The notes below the pieces were generated by a model, which worked only from the letters and a program-made list of their open reading frames with translations, had not been told where the DNA came from and searched no databases. From Xanthomonas fragariae (GTDB lineage Bacteria > Pseudomonadota > Gammaproteobacteria > Xanthomonadales > Xanthomonadaceae), in NCBI RefSeq assembly GCF_900183975.1, contig NZ_LT853882.1, positions 3,837,501 to 3,901,500 on the forward strand: 64,000 nucleotides of DNA. The letters are read 5' to 3'. The position numbers and the translations under genes are program-made. Shown here one piece after another: positions 52,978 through 60,728 of the stretch (position 1 is the first letter of the stretch; each line of letters opens with the position of its first letter).

Positions 52978-53640
52978 GTGCCCGTGTCCCACAACGTCAC
53001 TGCTCCGCATTACAAGACCGCTTCCGCCCGCCGCGCCGATGTCCTCGTGCATGCCACCGGCCTCTTTTGGGCCATTGTCGGCGGCGCCTGGATGGTCTGG
53101 CGCGCCCACGCAAGCCAGACGATGCTGCCGGCCATCTGCGTCTACGCGCTTGGGCTGCTGGTGATGTTCGCCTGCTCGGCTGCCTACAACTTCGCCCCGT
53201 CGCAGCGCCAACCGATGCTGCGCAAGTTCGACCACGCCGGCATCTTCGTCATGATCGCCGGCTCCTACACACCGTTTTTTCTTGTCACGCTCGACGGCAC
53301 CTGGCGCTGGGCGATGCTGGTGGCGGTCTGGAGTGTGGCCTTGTTCGGCGTGTTCGCCAAGTTGTGCTTGCCCGGCATCGCCAAGAGCTTCTGGGTGGCG
53401 ATCTACCTGTTGCTGGGCTGGGCCGGCATCGTGGTGATCAAACCGATCATAGCCGGCCTGGACAGCACCGTGCTCTGGCTCATCGCCGTTGGCGGCGCGT
53501 TCTACACCGTGGGCGTGACCTTCTACGTGCGTAAATCGATGGTGTACAACCGCGCCATCTGGCACGCCCACGTGCTGGGCGGCGCCTTGTCGCACTGGTA
53601 TGCGATCTGGCTGTGTCTGCAGCCGTTGGGTGGGGTTTAG
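52978..53640 (+). CDS. Hemolysin III (HlyIII/PAQR) family membrane protein
   Basis: The 220-residue protein has seven predicted membrane helices (for example VHATGLFWAIVGGAWMVW, AICVYALGLLVMFACSAAYN, AMLVAVWSVALFGVFAKLCL). The conserved PAQR residues are in the S-A-A-Y-N-F and KFDHAGIFVMIAGSYTPF (D and H) segments and in IWHAHVLGGALSHWYAIW (zinc His pair). GTG at 52978 is the start. The stop TAG lies one base from the border of MITE copy 4. Role in membrane homeostasis is family-level knowledge. Confidence 0.85.
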   Translation: MPVSHNVTAPHYKTASARRADVLVHATGLFWAIVGGAWMVWRAHASQTMLPAICVYALGLLVMFACSAAYNFAPSQRQPMLRKFDHAGIFVMIAGSYTPFFLVTLDGTWRWAMLVAVWSVALFGVFAKLCLPGIAKSFWVAIYLLLGWAGIVVIKPIIAGLDSTVLWLIAVGGAFYTVGVTFYVRKSMVYNRAIWHAHVLGGALSHWYAIWLCLQPLGGV

Positions 53641-53773
53641 GAGGGGGCTAACAAAACGTAGCGAGCAGTCGTCAGGTGGGCGCAGAGGAACCGGAGTGTA
53701 CGCGTGGTACGTGAGGATTCCGAGCACCGGCCGCGCCCGCCTGGCGGCGGCGCAGTAGTTTTGTTAGCCGCTC
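53640..53773 (+). mobile_element. MITE copy 4 (134 bp)
   Basis: The left end GGAGGGGGCTAACAAAACG (slightly mutated) and right end GTTTTGTTAGCCGCTC are flanked by a TTA target duplication (53637-53639 and 53774-53776). The interior matches the other three copies but has a deletion of about nine bases (GGTGGGCGCAGAGG region). It has cut off the 3' end of the toxin-like gene on the minus strand. Confidence 0.9.
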
Positions 53774-53776
53774 TTA

Positions 53777-54145
53777 CTTGAACCTCTTTCTCGTCAGGAA
53801 ATCTAGTAAGCCCATCGACTGGCATCACATTCATACCAACAGATTGCAAGGCATCGGTATCGACTACGTAAATCCATCCCAGCTTTATCCCTGCGCCAGT
53901 AGCAAACTTGACTACAACATCTTTCCTTCGAGAAAAAACACGAAAGCAGCCGGGTATTTTTCACTATTAAAACTGTGTGCGAATTGGGCATTGTGTTGGC
54001 ATTTTCCGATTTACCAGGGATCGCCTGCGTGTATATTCATGTCGCCAGCATAAAACTCAAGCTCGGCCTCGCGCCCTTTCGCTATTATTCGACCGCTATT
54101 TCTTTCATCCAGCTGCGCACTCACTCCTTGATATATTAGAGCCAT
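53777..54145 (-). pseudogene. Degraded ADP-ribosyltransferase-like toxin/effector gene
   Basis: AT-rich minus-strand DNA. The start MALIYQGVSAQLDERNSGRI, IAKGREAELEFYAGDM (44 codons, 54011-54145) stops at TAA. A second open piece (53774-53960) reads GCFRVFSRRKDVVVKFATGA, GIKLGWIYVVDTDALQSVGM, then VPDGLTRF-like text up to the MITE. The pattern S/TxxxxVxxFATG...GWIYVVDT is like cholera-toxin-type ADP-ribosyltransferases. The middle and the C-terminus are missing. The assignment is by pattern only; the gene is clearly dead. Confidence 0.45.
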
Positions 54146-54201
54146 CTTTCTCTCCAAACCAACGAGTAGGCAGCAAACAAAACTGCAGCTTTGAGTTTGC
54201 C

Positions 54202-54531
54202 TCAGAGCTGGCTCTTGACCGCAGTTTCTACCTGCGCCGGCGACTGGAAGCCGGGCAGGCGCGCCACTTCGCTGCCATCGCGGTACAGCGCCAACGTGGG
54301 GGTCTGGCGCAGGCCCAGATTACGGAAGAACTCCTCGCCCACCACTTCCAGCTTGACCTTCAACAGGGCCACGCCGTCGGCCGCCGCGCTGGCGGCGAAC
54401 TTGCTCAGCGACATGTCGAGCATGCGGCAACCGGGGCAGTTGTCCTTGTAAAAATCCACCAGCGCGCGCGGATGCGCGGCCAAGCTGGTGGTGTAGTGCT
54501 CAGGCGACGTGACGGTAATGGTTTGCATCAT
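54202..54531 (-). CDS. Thioredoxin-family protein with CPGC active site
   Basis: The 109-residue single-domain thioredoxin fold protein reads ALVDFYKDNCPGCRMLDMSL with the redox motif C-P-G-C instead of the usual CGPC. LRQTPTLALYRDGSEVARLP provides the conserved cis-proline loop. It overlaps the flavodoxin gene by about 30 bases and lies at the end of the nrdA-nrdB-flavodoxin series, so it is a candidate electron donor for ribonucleotide reductase. No signal peptide. Confidence 0.85.
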   Translation of the reverse strand: MMQTITVTSPEHYTTSLAAHPRALVDFYKDNCPGCRMLDMSLSKFAASAAADGVALLKVKLEVVGEEFFRNLGLRQTPTLALYRDGSEVARLPGFQSPAQVETAVKSQL

Positions 54532-54985
54532 GGGGATCGTGCTTGCATTGGGCCAGAACCTCGTCGGTCCAGGCGGCGATGGCCTGCGCGTCGCGCAGGC
54601 CGTGGGGCATCTGTTCGATGGTCAAACGCGGAAACGGGCTGGCGAAGAACTGCGCAATGCGATGTACCGCGCCGCAGAAAAAATCCTCACCCCACTGCGT
54701 TTCGCCGGTGCCAAACACCGCAACGCGCGGTGGCTTGCCCAGCGTCTCGACCAAGTCGACGATGAAACGTTTCATCTCTGCCGGCGTGCGGCCACCGTTG
54801 TCGGTCCAGGTGCCGAGCAGGAACAGGTCGTATCGTCCCGGCGCGTGCGGCACTTGCGCCAATATCTGCACATCGGTTTCCACCCAGGTCACTGTGTGAC
54901 CGGCCGCTTCGCAACGCAGCGCCACCGCACGCGCCAGATCGCGCGTGTTGCCGCTCAACGATGCGAGTGCGAGCAGAATATTCAT
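54500..54985 (-). CDS. Flavodoxin
   Basis: The 161-residue FMN-binding protein has the phosphate loop LASLSGNTRDLARAVALRCE, LFLLGTWTDNGGRTPAEMKR (isoalloxazine loop) and RVAVFGTGETQWGEDFFCGA. It is a short-chain flavodoxin. Placed between nrdB and a thioredoxin gene, it probably supplies electrons for assembly or maintenance of the reductase radical cofactor. NrdI itself is a flavodoxin, but this protein has the ordinary flavodoxin loop, so NrdI identity is not claimed. Confidence 0.85.
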   Translation of the reverse strand: MNILLALASLSGNTRDLARAVALRCEAAGHTVTWVETDVQILAQVPHAPGRYDLFLLGTWTDNGGRTPAEMKRFIVDLVETLGKPPRVAVFGTGETQWGEDFFCGAVHRIAQFFASPFPRLTIEQMPHGLRDAQAIAAWTDEVLAQCKHDPHDANHYRHVA

Positions 54986-55035
54986 TTAGGCGGGGAATAT
55001 TGGAATGGAGAATAGGGAATCGGATGAGCGCGGTG

Positions 55036-55142
55036 CTGTTGGCTGTTGGCTGTTGGCTGTTGGCTGTTGGCTGTTGGCTGTTGGCTGTTGGCTGTTGGCT
55101 GTTGGCTGTTGGCTGTTGGCTGTTGGCTGTTGGCTGTTGGCT
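55036..55142. repeat. Heptanucleotide array (CTGTTGG)15 between nrdB and flavodoxin
   Basis: Fifteen perfect units of CTGTTGG fill 55036-55140, plus a CT stub. The array is flanked by imperfect inverted copies of AATGGAGAATAGGGAATCGG (55004-55023) and CCATTCTCTATTCCCGATT (55147-55165). It lies in the 182-base gap between the nrdB stop and the flavodoxin start. All three + frames across it are open, but no gene is implied. Confidence 0.95.
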
Positions 55143-55167
55143 TTTTCCATTCTCTATTCCCGATTAC

Positions 55168-56211
55168 TCACAAATCGTCAAAGCCGTTATCCGAGTTGGT
55201 CTTCTTGTACGAGGCATTGCGCATCTCGAAGAAGTCGGTCTTGGTCTCGGTGAAGTTGTCGGCGTAGGCCTTGATCCACGGCATCACGTTGTCGTTGGCG
55301 CCTTCGTACAGCTTCTCGATGCCGAGCATGCCGGCCATCTTGTTGGCGCGGTACTTTACGTAGCGGATCATCTCGTCCACATCGATGCCGTCGATGCCGT
55401 CCAGCACTTCGGCGGTCCACTGGGTTTCCAGGTCGATCGCGTGCTCGAAGGCTTTGTGCACGTAATCGGTGAGCTGGTCGCCTTGCAGCGCCTGGTTCTC
55501 GCCGATGATGGCGCGGATCAGTTCGCTGATGAACTTGGAATGCGCCAGCTCGTCGCGGTTGATGAAGCTGATGATCTTGCCGGTGCCGGTCATGCGGTTC
55601 TGACGGACCAGATTGTAGAAATACGCAAAGCCGGAATAGAAGTTGATGCCTTCAAGGATCGAAGACTGGATCAGCGCGCGGATCAGCGTTTCGGCTGTTT
55701 TGTCGCGCATGAAGTCTTCGTAGGCGCCCATAATCGGCGCGTTGCGCTTGATGATGGTCGGGTGCGTGCGCGCAATCTCGAACACGCGGTTCTGATCGGC
55801 CAGGCCGGTGATCGAGGCCAGCACATAGCTGTAGCTCTCGTTATGGATCACTTCCTGCTGGCCGATGATCGCGGCATTGGCATGCGCGGCCGGGTCGGTG
55901 ATGTATTCGGCGACGTTGTAGATGAAGCGCGTCTGCGGCGAATCCAGCGTGGCCAGCAAGCCGATAATCGAATCGTAGGCATTTTTCTCGCGCGCTGACA
56001 GCTCGTTGTACTGGCGTGCGTCGCCCTTCATGTCCACCTCGTCGGGGATCCAGAAGTTGGTCGACAGTTCCTTGTAGGCCCGATAGAAGGACGGGTACGG
56101 GATGTCGTTCCAGTTGAGGATGCCGGAGGTCTGGCCATTGATGATGGCGGTGGAGCGATTGGGGTAACGCGGCTCCAGGATCTTGATACGCTCAAGCGGT
56201 GTTGCGGACAT
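55168..56211 (-). CDS. nrdB: Ribonucleoside-diphosphate reductase subunit beta
   Basis: The 347-residue class I R2 subunit holds the diiron-tyrosyl radical. Metal ligands are visible in QQEVIHNESYSYV (Glu120, His123), SILEGINFYSGFAYF (Glu) and RDELAHSKFISELI (Glu, His); an Asp near residue 90 fits by spacing. The radical tyrosine Tyr127 follows Glu120 by seven, as in E. coli Y122. The C-terminal NSDNGFDDL tail is the R1-docking peptide. It follows nrdA with a 166-base gap in the same direction. Confidence 0.95.
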   Translation of the reverse strand: MSATPLERIKILEPRYPNRSTAIINGQTSGILNWNDIPYPSFYRAYKELSTNFWIPDEVDMKGDARQYNELSAREKNAYDSIIGLLATLDSPQTRFIYNVAEYITDPAAHANAAIIGQQEVIHNESYSYVLASITGLADQNRVFEIARTHPTIIKRNAPIMGAYEDFMRDKTAETLIRALIQSSILEGINFYSGFAYFYNLVRQNRMTGTGKIISFINRDELAHSKFISELIRAIIGENQALQGDQLTDYVHKAFEHAIDLETQWTAEVLDGIDGIDVDEMIRYVKYRANKMAGMLGIEKLYEGANDNVMPWIKAYADNFTETKTDFFEMRNASYKKTNSDNGFDDL

Positions 56212-56377
56212 GGGTCTCTACTCGTGTTCCGGGCGGTCGCCCTCGTGTGGAGCGGTGACAGCGACAGCAAATCGTTCTGGGGAAAGAGCCCCCTGAGTCA
56301 GAGGGCGCGCCGAAGGCGCGGGGTCTGGATGCTGGTGAGGCAGGGTCAACGATTCGGGATGCGAAGTGCGAATGCGC

Positions 56378-58876
56378 TTAGCTACTGCACCACTCGCATT
56401 CGCTGATGTCGATGTCGTTGGAACGCACGTAGTACGTGGTCTTCAACCCTTCGCGCCAAGCGGTCATGTGCAGATCCAGCAACGTGCTGGCGCGGATGGT
56501 GCTGGGCACGTAGAAGTTGAAGCTGATCGACTGGTCGATGTGACGCTGACGCCGCGCGTTCTGGCGCACGCTGGCGAACTGGTCGACCTTGTAGGCGCCC
56601 TTTTCGTAGTACGGCCAGGTGTCCAGCGACAGGCCGGGAGCGGCGACCGGACGACGGAAATCCTTCTTTTCTTCGTAGTAGAACGCGCTGTAGATCGGGT
56701 CGATCGAGGCAGTGGAACCGGCGATCTGCGCGGTGCTCATGTTCGGTGCCACCGCCAGCATCCAGGCATTGCGCACGCCATTGACAGCCACCTGCGCGGA
56801 CAACTCCAGCCACTGCGGGCTGTTGTAGTCGCGTGCACGGAAGTACTCGCCGGTGTGCCAGTCGCTGCCGCGGAACACGCTGTAGGTGCCCTTTTCCTTG
56901 GCCAGCTCCATGCTCGCATGGATGGTCAGATAGTTGATGCGCTCATACAGCTCGTCGCTGTAATCCTCGGCTTCCTTGGCATTCCAGTGGATGCGCTTCT
57001 GCGCCAGCAGGTGATGCCAACCGAAGGTGCCCAGACCGATTGCGCGATACTTCTGATTGGTGATGGTGGCCTGCGGCACGGGCAACTGATTGAGATCGAT
57101 CACGTTGTCGAGCATGCGTACCTGGATCGGAATCAACCGCTCCAGCACGTCGGCGCCCAGCAGATCAGCCTGGTCGTCCTGCGCGGTGATTGCGCGGCCC
57201 AGGTTGATCGAAGACAGATTGCACACGACAAAATCGCCCGCTTTCTTGGTGGTGACGATCTGATTGCCGCTGATGATCTCCTGCATCATCCGCGTCGGGC
57301 TCATGTTCTGCAGGATCTCGGTGCACAGGTTGGACGAATAGACCATGCCCTCGTGCTTATTCGGATTCTTGCGATTGACTTCATCGCGATAGAACATGAA
57401 CGGGTTGCCGGTTTCCAGCTGGCTGACCATGATCCGCTTGAAGATCTCGATGGCCTTGACCGTCTTGCGGGTGATGCGCTCGTCGGCAACCACTTCTTCG
57501 TACTTGCGACGGAAGCTGCTGTTTGCGTCGCCCTTCTTCTCATCAAAGAAGTCCTGCAGGTACCAGCCCTTGATCCGCTTCACTTCGTGCGGATCGAACA
57601 GGTACCAGTCGCCGCGACGCTCGACCGCTTCCATGAACAGGTCCGGGATGCACACCGAGGTAAACACGTCATGCGCGCGCAGACGCTGGTCGCCGTTGTT
57701 CAGGCGCAGGTCCAGGAACGACTCGATGTCGCGGTGGAAGATGTCCAGATAGACCGCAATGGCGCCCTTGCGCTGGCCCAGCTGATCCACCGACACGGCG
57801 GTGTTGTTGAGCTGCTTGATCCACGGCACCACGCCGCCGGACGAATTAGACACGCCGCGGATCGCAGACCCCGACGAACGCACATAACCCAGATACGCGC
57901 CTACGCCGCCGCCGTGCTTGGACACGCGCGCCACGTCGGTATTGGAGTCGTAGATACCCTGCAGGCTGTCGTCAACGGTGTCGATGAAGCAGCTAGACAG
58001 CTGGCCACCGACCTTGCCCGCGTTGGCCAGCGTCGGGGTAGCCACGGTCATATAGAGATTGGACAGCGCCCAATAGGCCTCACCCACCAGCTGCATGCGG
58101 CGCTCGCGGCTGCCTTTGCCGTTGCCGACTTCATCCTGCATCAGGTACAGCGCGATGGTCAGCCAGCGCTCCTGCGGCAGCTCAAACACGCCACGCGAGC
58201 TGTCGGTGGCCAGGTAACGGGTGGCCAGCAGGTAGAGGCCGTTGTAGGCGAACAAGGTGTCGCGCTCGGGCGCGATCATCTTGCCTGCTTCGATCAACTC
58301 TTCCTTGGAGTAGCTGCGCAGAATGTCGTTGGAATAGATATTGCGGTCGGCCAGGCTCTCCTGCAGGCCAACGAACGAGCCGTACTTCTGGCTGGCGTCG
58401 TAGAAACGGTTGCGGCTGGCGCGCTTGTACAGGCGGCGCAGATACAGACGCGCAGCGAAGTGCTCCCACTCCGGAGTGGTCAGATCAACGCGGGCCTCGG
58501 CCTCGCGGATCAGATGGTCTACCAGGTCGTCAGCATTGACGCTGTCCTTGCGCTCCACGAAACCGAACACCGAACGCTTGTAGTCGGCCACGTCCAGCTG
58601 CGGGAATTCGGCATGGATCTGGTCGATGGCGCGCTCCAGGCGCTGCGGCTCGAACGGGATCCGGCGGTTGCCGGCTTCTTTGGTGATCCAGGTGGCGACG
58701 GTTTGTTCTTCGATTGTCTGTGCGTGCATTGCAATGGCTTGGCGGGGAGGCGGCACGACATCCGACGGATCGGTCAATTCCGGCGCGCCGCGACCAGGCG
58801 CGCTGACGCTGGTGGGAACGCTGGTGGGTGTTGCGGTACCGGCGGCGATCGCGGCAAGGGTGTCGTTGGTGGTCAT
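56378..58876 (-). CDS. nrdA: Ribonucleoside-diphosphate reductase subunit alpha
   Basis: The 832-residue catalytic subunit reduces ribonucleotides to deoxyribonucleotides. It has an N-terminal ATP-cone (TWITKEAGNRRIPFEPQRLE), SNLCTEILQNM (active-site Cys and Glu), LSSCFIDTVDDSLQGIYDSN and VVCNLSSINLGR (redox cysteines), GTFGWHHLLAQK, and a C-terminal ECEWCSS with the shuttle cysteine. The usual C-terminal CxxC is reduced to C-x-W-C. GGAGGACGC precedes ATG 58876; the 50-residue Thr/Pro-rich lead before TIEEQTVATW is not conserved. Tandem NrdR-like boxes lie about 370 bases upstream. Confidence 0.95.
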   Translation of the reverse strand: MTTNDTLAAIAAGTATPTSVPTSVSAPGRGAPELTDPSDVVPPPRQAIAMHAQTIEEQTVATWITKEAGNRRIPFEPQRLERAIDQIHAEFPQLDVADYKRSVFGFVERKDSVNADDLVDHLIREAEARVDLTTPEWEHFAARLYLRRLYKRASRNRFYDASQKYGSFVGLQESLADRNIYSNDILRSYSKEELIEAGKMIAPERDTLFAYNGLYLLATRYLATDSSRGVFELPQERWLTIALYLMQDEVGNGKGSRERRMQLVGEAYWALSNLYMTVATPTLANAGKVGGQLSSCFIDTVDDSLQGIYDSNTDVARVSKHGGGVGAYLGYVRSSGSAIRGVSNSSGGVVPWIKQLNNTAVSVDQLGQRKGAIAVYLDIFHRDIESFLDLRLNNGDQRLRAHDVFTSVCIPDLFMEAVERRGDWYLFDPHEVKRIKGWYLQDFFDEKKGDANSSFRRKYEEVVADERITRKTVKAIEIFKRIMVSQLETGNPFMFYRDEVNRKNPNKHEGMVYSSNLCTEILQNMSPTRMMQEIISGNQIVTTKKAGDFVVCNLSSINLGRAITAQDDQADLLGADVLERLIPIQVRMLDNVIDLNQLPVPQATITNQKYRAIGLGTFGWHHLLAQKRIHWNAKEAEDYSDELYERINYLTIHASMELAKEKGTYSVFRGSDWHTGEYFRARDYNSPQWLELSAQVAVNGVRNAWMLAVAPNMSTAQIAGSTASIDPIYSAFYYEEKKDFRRPVAAPGLSLDTWPYYEKGAYKVDQFASVRQNARRQRHIDQSISFNFYVPSTIRASTLLDLHMTAWREGLKTTYYVRSNDIDISECEWCSS

Positions 58877-59542
58877 GCGTCCTCCATGCGTAGGCACACG
58901 AACCCGGCTGGGGACGGGCTGCGGCCGGATCCGGATTCCCTGGCCAGCGATGGCGGTGCGCGACGACCGGCACGCAAGACCCACAGTCTGCGGCGGCATC
59001 GATCGCACCAGCCATCTCCTTACCGGAGATTCCACGGCCGCCACCGCGCGGTGTGCTGTCGCGTGGTGGTCGGTGGCAAGACAACAGCGGCGCAACGAAA
59101 CCACGCCGCCTGCTCCATGCCGAAGCCCGGGTGGCTGTAGTCATACATTGCGGCCGCGGCTGGAAGTGCATTTGGACCGCAGCCATGCCGCACATCCTGC
59201 TCCCACTGGTCCGGACGCCTTGGGGGGCGCCCAACCACCGACGCCCCCAAGATAGTGGGGTACCTGGGAGGGGTCAACACCAAATGTGGGAAAAACCCGC
59301 AAACCCTTGTGGCACAAAGCACTCTCTGACGAACGGTCGTTGCAAGGGCGCGAACCAGCCAATTCGACTGCGCAGTCAAGGCCCAAACCGGCATTTCTGT
59401 CGACCAGTGGGGTCCGGTTGGGTTGGCTGCCACACGCGCCGATACTAAAGCTGATCACAGTTGTATGAACTCTGCCTCAGCCACCGAGCGGGCCCATGCC
59501 GACGGCACCAGAGCGCATCTGCCCGCCTGCCACCGCCCATAC
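58877..59542. other. nrdA leader and promoter region, about 665 bp
   Basis: Gene-free between divergently spaced nrdA and the DUF475 terminator. Apart from the NrdR-like boxes at 59245-59292 nothing firm is seen; short frames on both strands are non-coding in character. Confidence 0.5.
59245..59292 (-). promoter_or_regulatory. Tandem NrdR-like boxes upstream of nrdA
   Basis: Two 16-base palindrome-like boxes, CCCCAAGATAGTGGGG (59245-59260) and ACACCAAATGTGGGAA (59277-59292), are separated by 16 bases, so their centres lie 32 bases or three helical turns apart. That is the arrangement bound by the ATP/dATP-sensing repressor NrdR (consensus ACACWATATATWGTGT). Individual matches are moderate; the spacing is the stronger argument. 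They lie about 370 bases upstream of nrdA, implying a long leader. Confidence 0.5.
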
Positions 59543-59572
59543 GCAAAGGCCGCCTTGAGAGGCGGCCTTTGC
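59543..59572 (-). terminator. Perfect hairpin terminator after the DUF475 gene
   Basis: GCAAAGGCCGCCT (59543-59555) pairs perfectly with AGGCGGCCTTTGC (59560-59572) around TGAG. It lies six bases beyond the DUF475 stop, with AAAGG/CCTTT edges able to form a short U-containing tail. Confidence 0.85.
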
Positions 59573-59578
59573 GCGGCA

Positions 59579-60619
59579 TCAGATCTCGGTCGGGCCGATA
59601 TGGTGGCGCTTGCGGTAGCGGATCGACGACCACACCGAGGCGGCGATGAAGGCCACACCGATCAGGCCGGTCAGCACTTCCGGCACGTGGTAGACGGTGC
59701 CCACCAGCATGATGATCGCCAGCACGCCGATGGCGTAATGGGCGCCGTGCTCCAGGAATACGAATTCGTCCAACGTGCCCTTGTGCACCAGGTAGACCGT
59801 CATCGAGCGCACGAACATCGCGCCGATTGCCAGGCCCAGCATGATGATCACCACATCGCGGGTGATCGCGAATGCACCGATCACACCGTCGAACGAGAAC
59901 GAGGCATCCAGCACTTCCAGATACAAAAAGGCGGCAATGCCCGAGCGCTTGGCCGGGCCCATGCCGTCTTCGCTCTCTTCGGCCTCGAACAGGGCATCCA
60001 CGCTGCCCACCAGCAGATACAGCAGAATGCCGCCCAACCCGGCGAACAGCACGCTCTGGAAGATGTCATTGGGCAAAAACAGCCTGGTGCCCAGCAGCAC
60101 CGACACCGCCACGATCACCGACATCGCATCGGCCTTGCCCAGCTTACCGACCAACCGCTCCACCAGGCCGAGCCAATGCAGCTTGCGGTCCTTATCGAAC
60201 AGGAAGTTGAGGAACACCAGCAGCAGGAACATGCCACCGAAGGCGGCGATCGACGGGTAATGATCGGTCAGCACCTGGCTGTAGCGGTCCGGCTCCTTCA
60301 ACGCCATCTGCATCACCGGCCCCAGGCCCATGCCGGTGGCCACCGACACGATCACGATCGGGAACACCAGGCGCATGCCGAACACCGCGATCAGGATGCC
60401 GACGGTGAGGAACAACTTTTGCCAGAACGCGTTCAGGTGTTTGAGCACGCCGGCGTTGACCACCGCGTTGTCGAACGACAACGACACTTCCAGCACGCTC
60501 AGCACCAGGCACAGCCATAGCGCCTGCCAGATGCCCATGGCGGAGGTGTGGCCCCACCAGGCGGCGAGGCCAAGGCAGATCGCTGTGACCAAGAACGACA
60601 TTCTGAAATCGCGAAACAT
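59579..60619 (-). CDS. DUF475 (TerC-like) integral membrane protein
   Basis: The 346-residue protein has about eight membrane helices. It carries the acidic family motifs LSVLEVSLSFDNAVVNAGVL near residue 45 and YLEVLDASFSFDGVIGAFAI in the second half, a duplicated E-x(6)-FDxxxxxxxx arrangement shared with TerC transporters that probably binds a metal ion. Start ATG 60619 has GGGAGTGTC upstream. The family is linked to tellurite and manganese homeostasis; the substrate here is unknown. Monocistronic. Confidence 0.88.
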   Translation of the reverse strand: MFRDFRMSFLVTAICLGLAAWWGHTSAMGIWQALWLCLVLSVLEVSLSFDNAVVNAGVLKHLNAFWQKLFLTVGILIAVFGMRLVFPIVIVSVATGMGLGPVMQMALKEPDRYSQVLTDHYPSIAAFGGMFLLLVFLNFLFDKDRKLHWLGLVERLVGKLGKADAMSVIVAVSVLLGTRLFLPNDIFQSVLFAGLGGILLYLLVGSVDALFEAEESEDGMGPAKRSGIAAFLYLEVLDASFSFDGVIGAFAITRDVVIIMLGLAIGAMFVRSMTVYLVHKGTLDEFVFLEHGAHYAIGVLAIIMLVGTVYHVPEVLTGLIGVAFIAASVWSSIRYRKRHHIGPTEI

Positions 60620-60728
60620 TGACACTCCCAGGCGGGCCGAGACGATCGCCGGACGAATCGGGCAAGGCGGAGGATGCCTGGCAGTCCGGCGTGCGGTGGA
60701 GGATGGAAAACCGCGGCGTGACGCAACG

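Noticed and set aside
54500..54985. Calling the flavodoxin NrdI
   Set aside because: Context suggests it, but the protein has ordinary flavodoxin loops and the reductase is class Ia-like, so only flavodoxin is claimed.
55036..55142. Heptamer array as a CRISPR or coding repeat
   Set aside because: Units are contiguous without spacers, so it is not CRISPR. The repetitive peptides in its three frames (AVGCWLL type) have no start context and are a by-product of the repeat.
56366..59140. 924-codon plus-strand open frame opposite nrdA
   Set aside because: A GC-rich shadow of the nrdA codon pattern; nrdA itself is unmistakable on the other strand.
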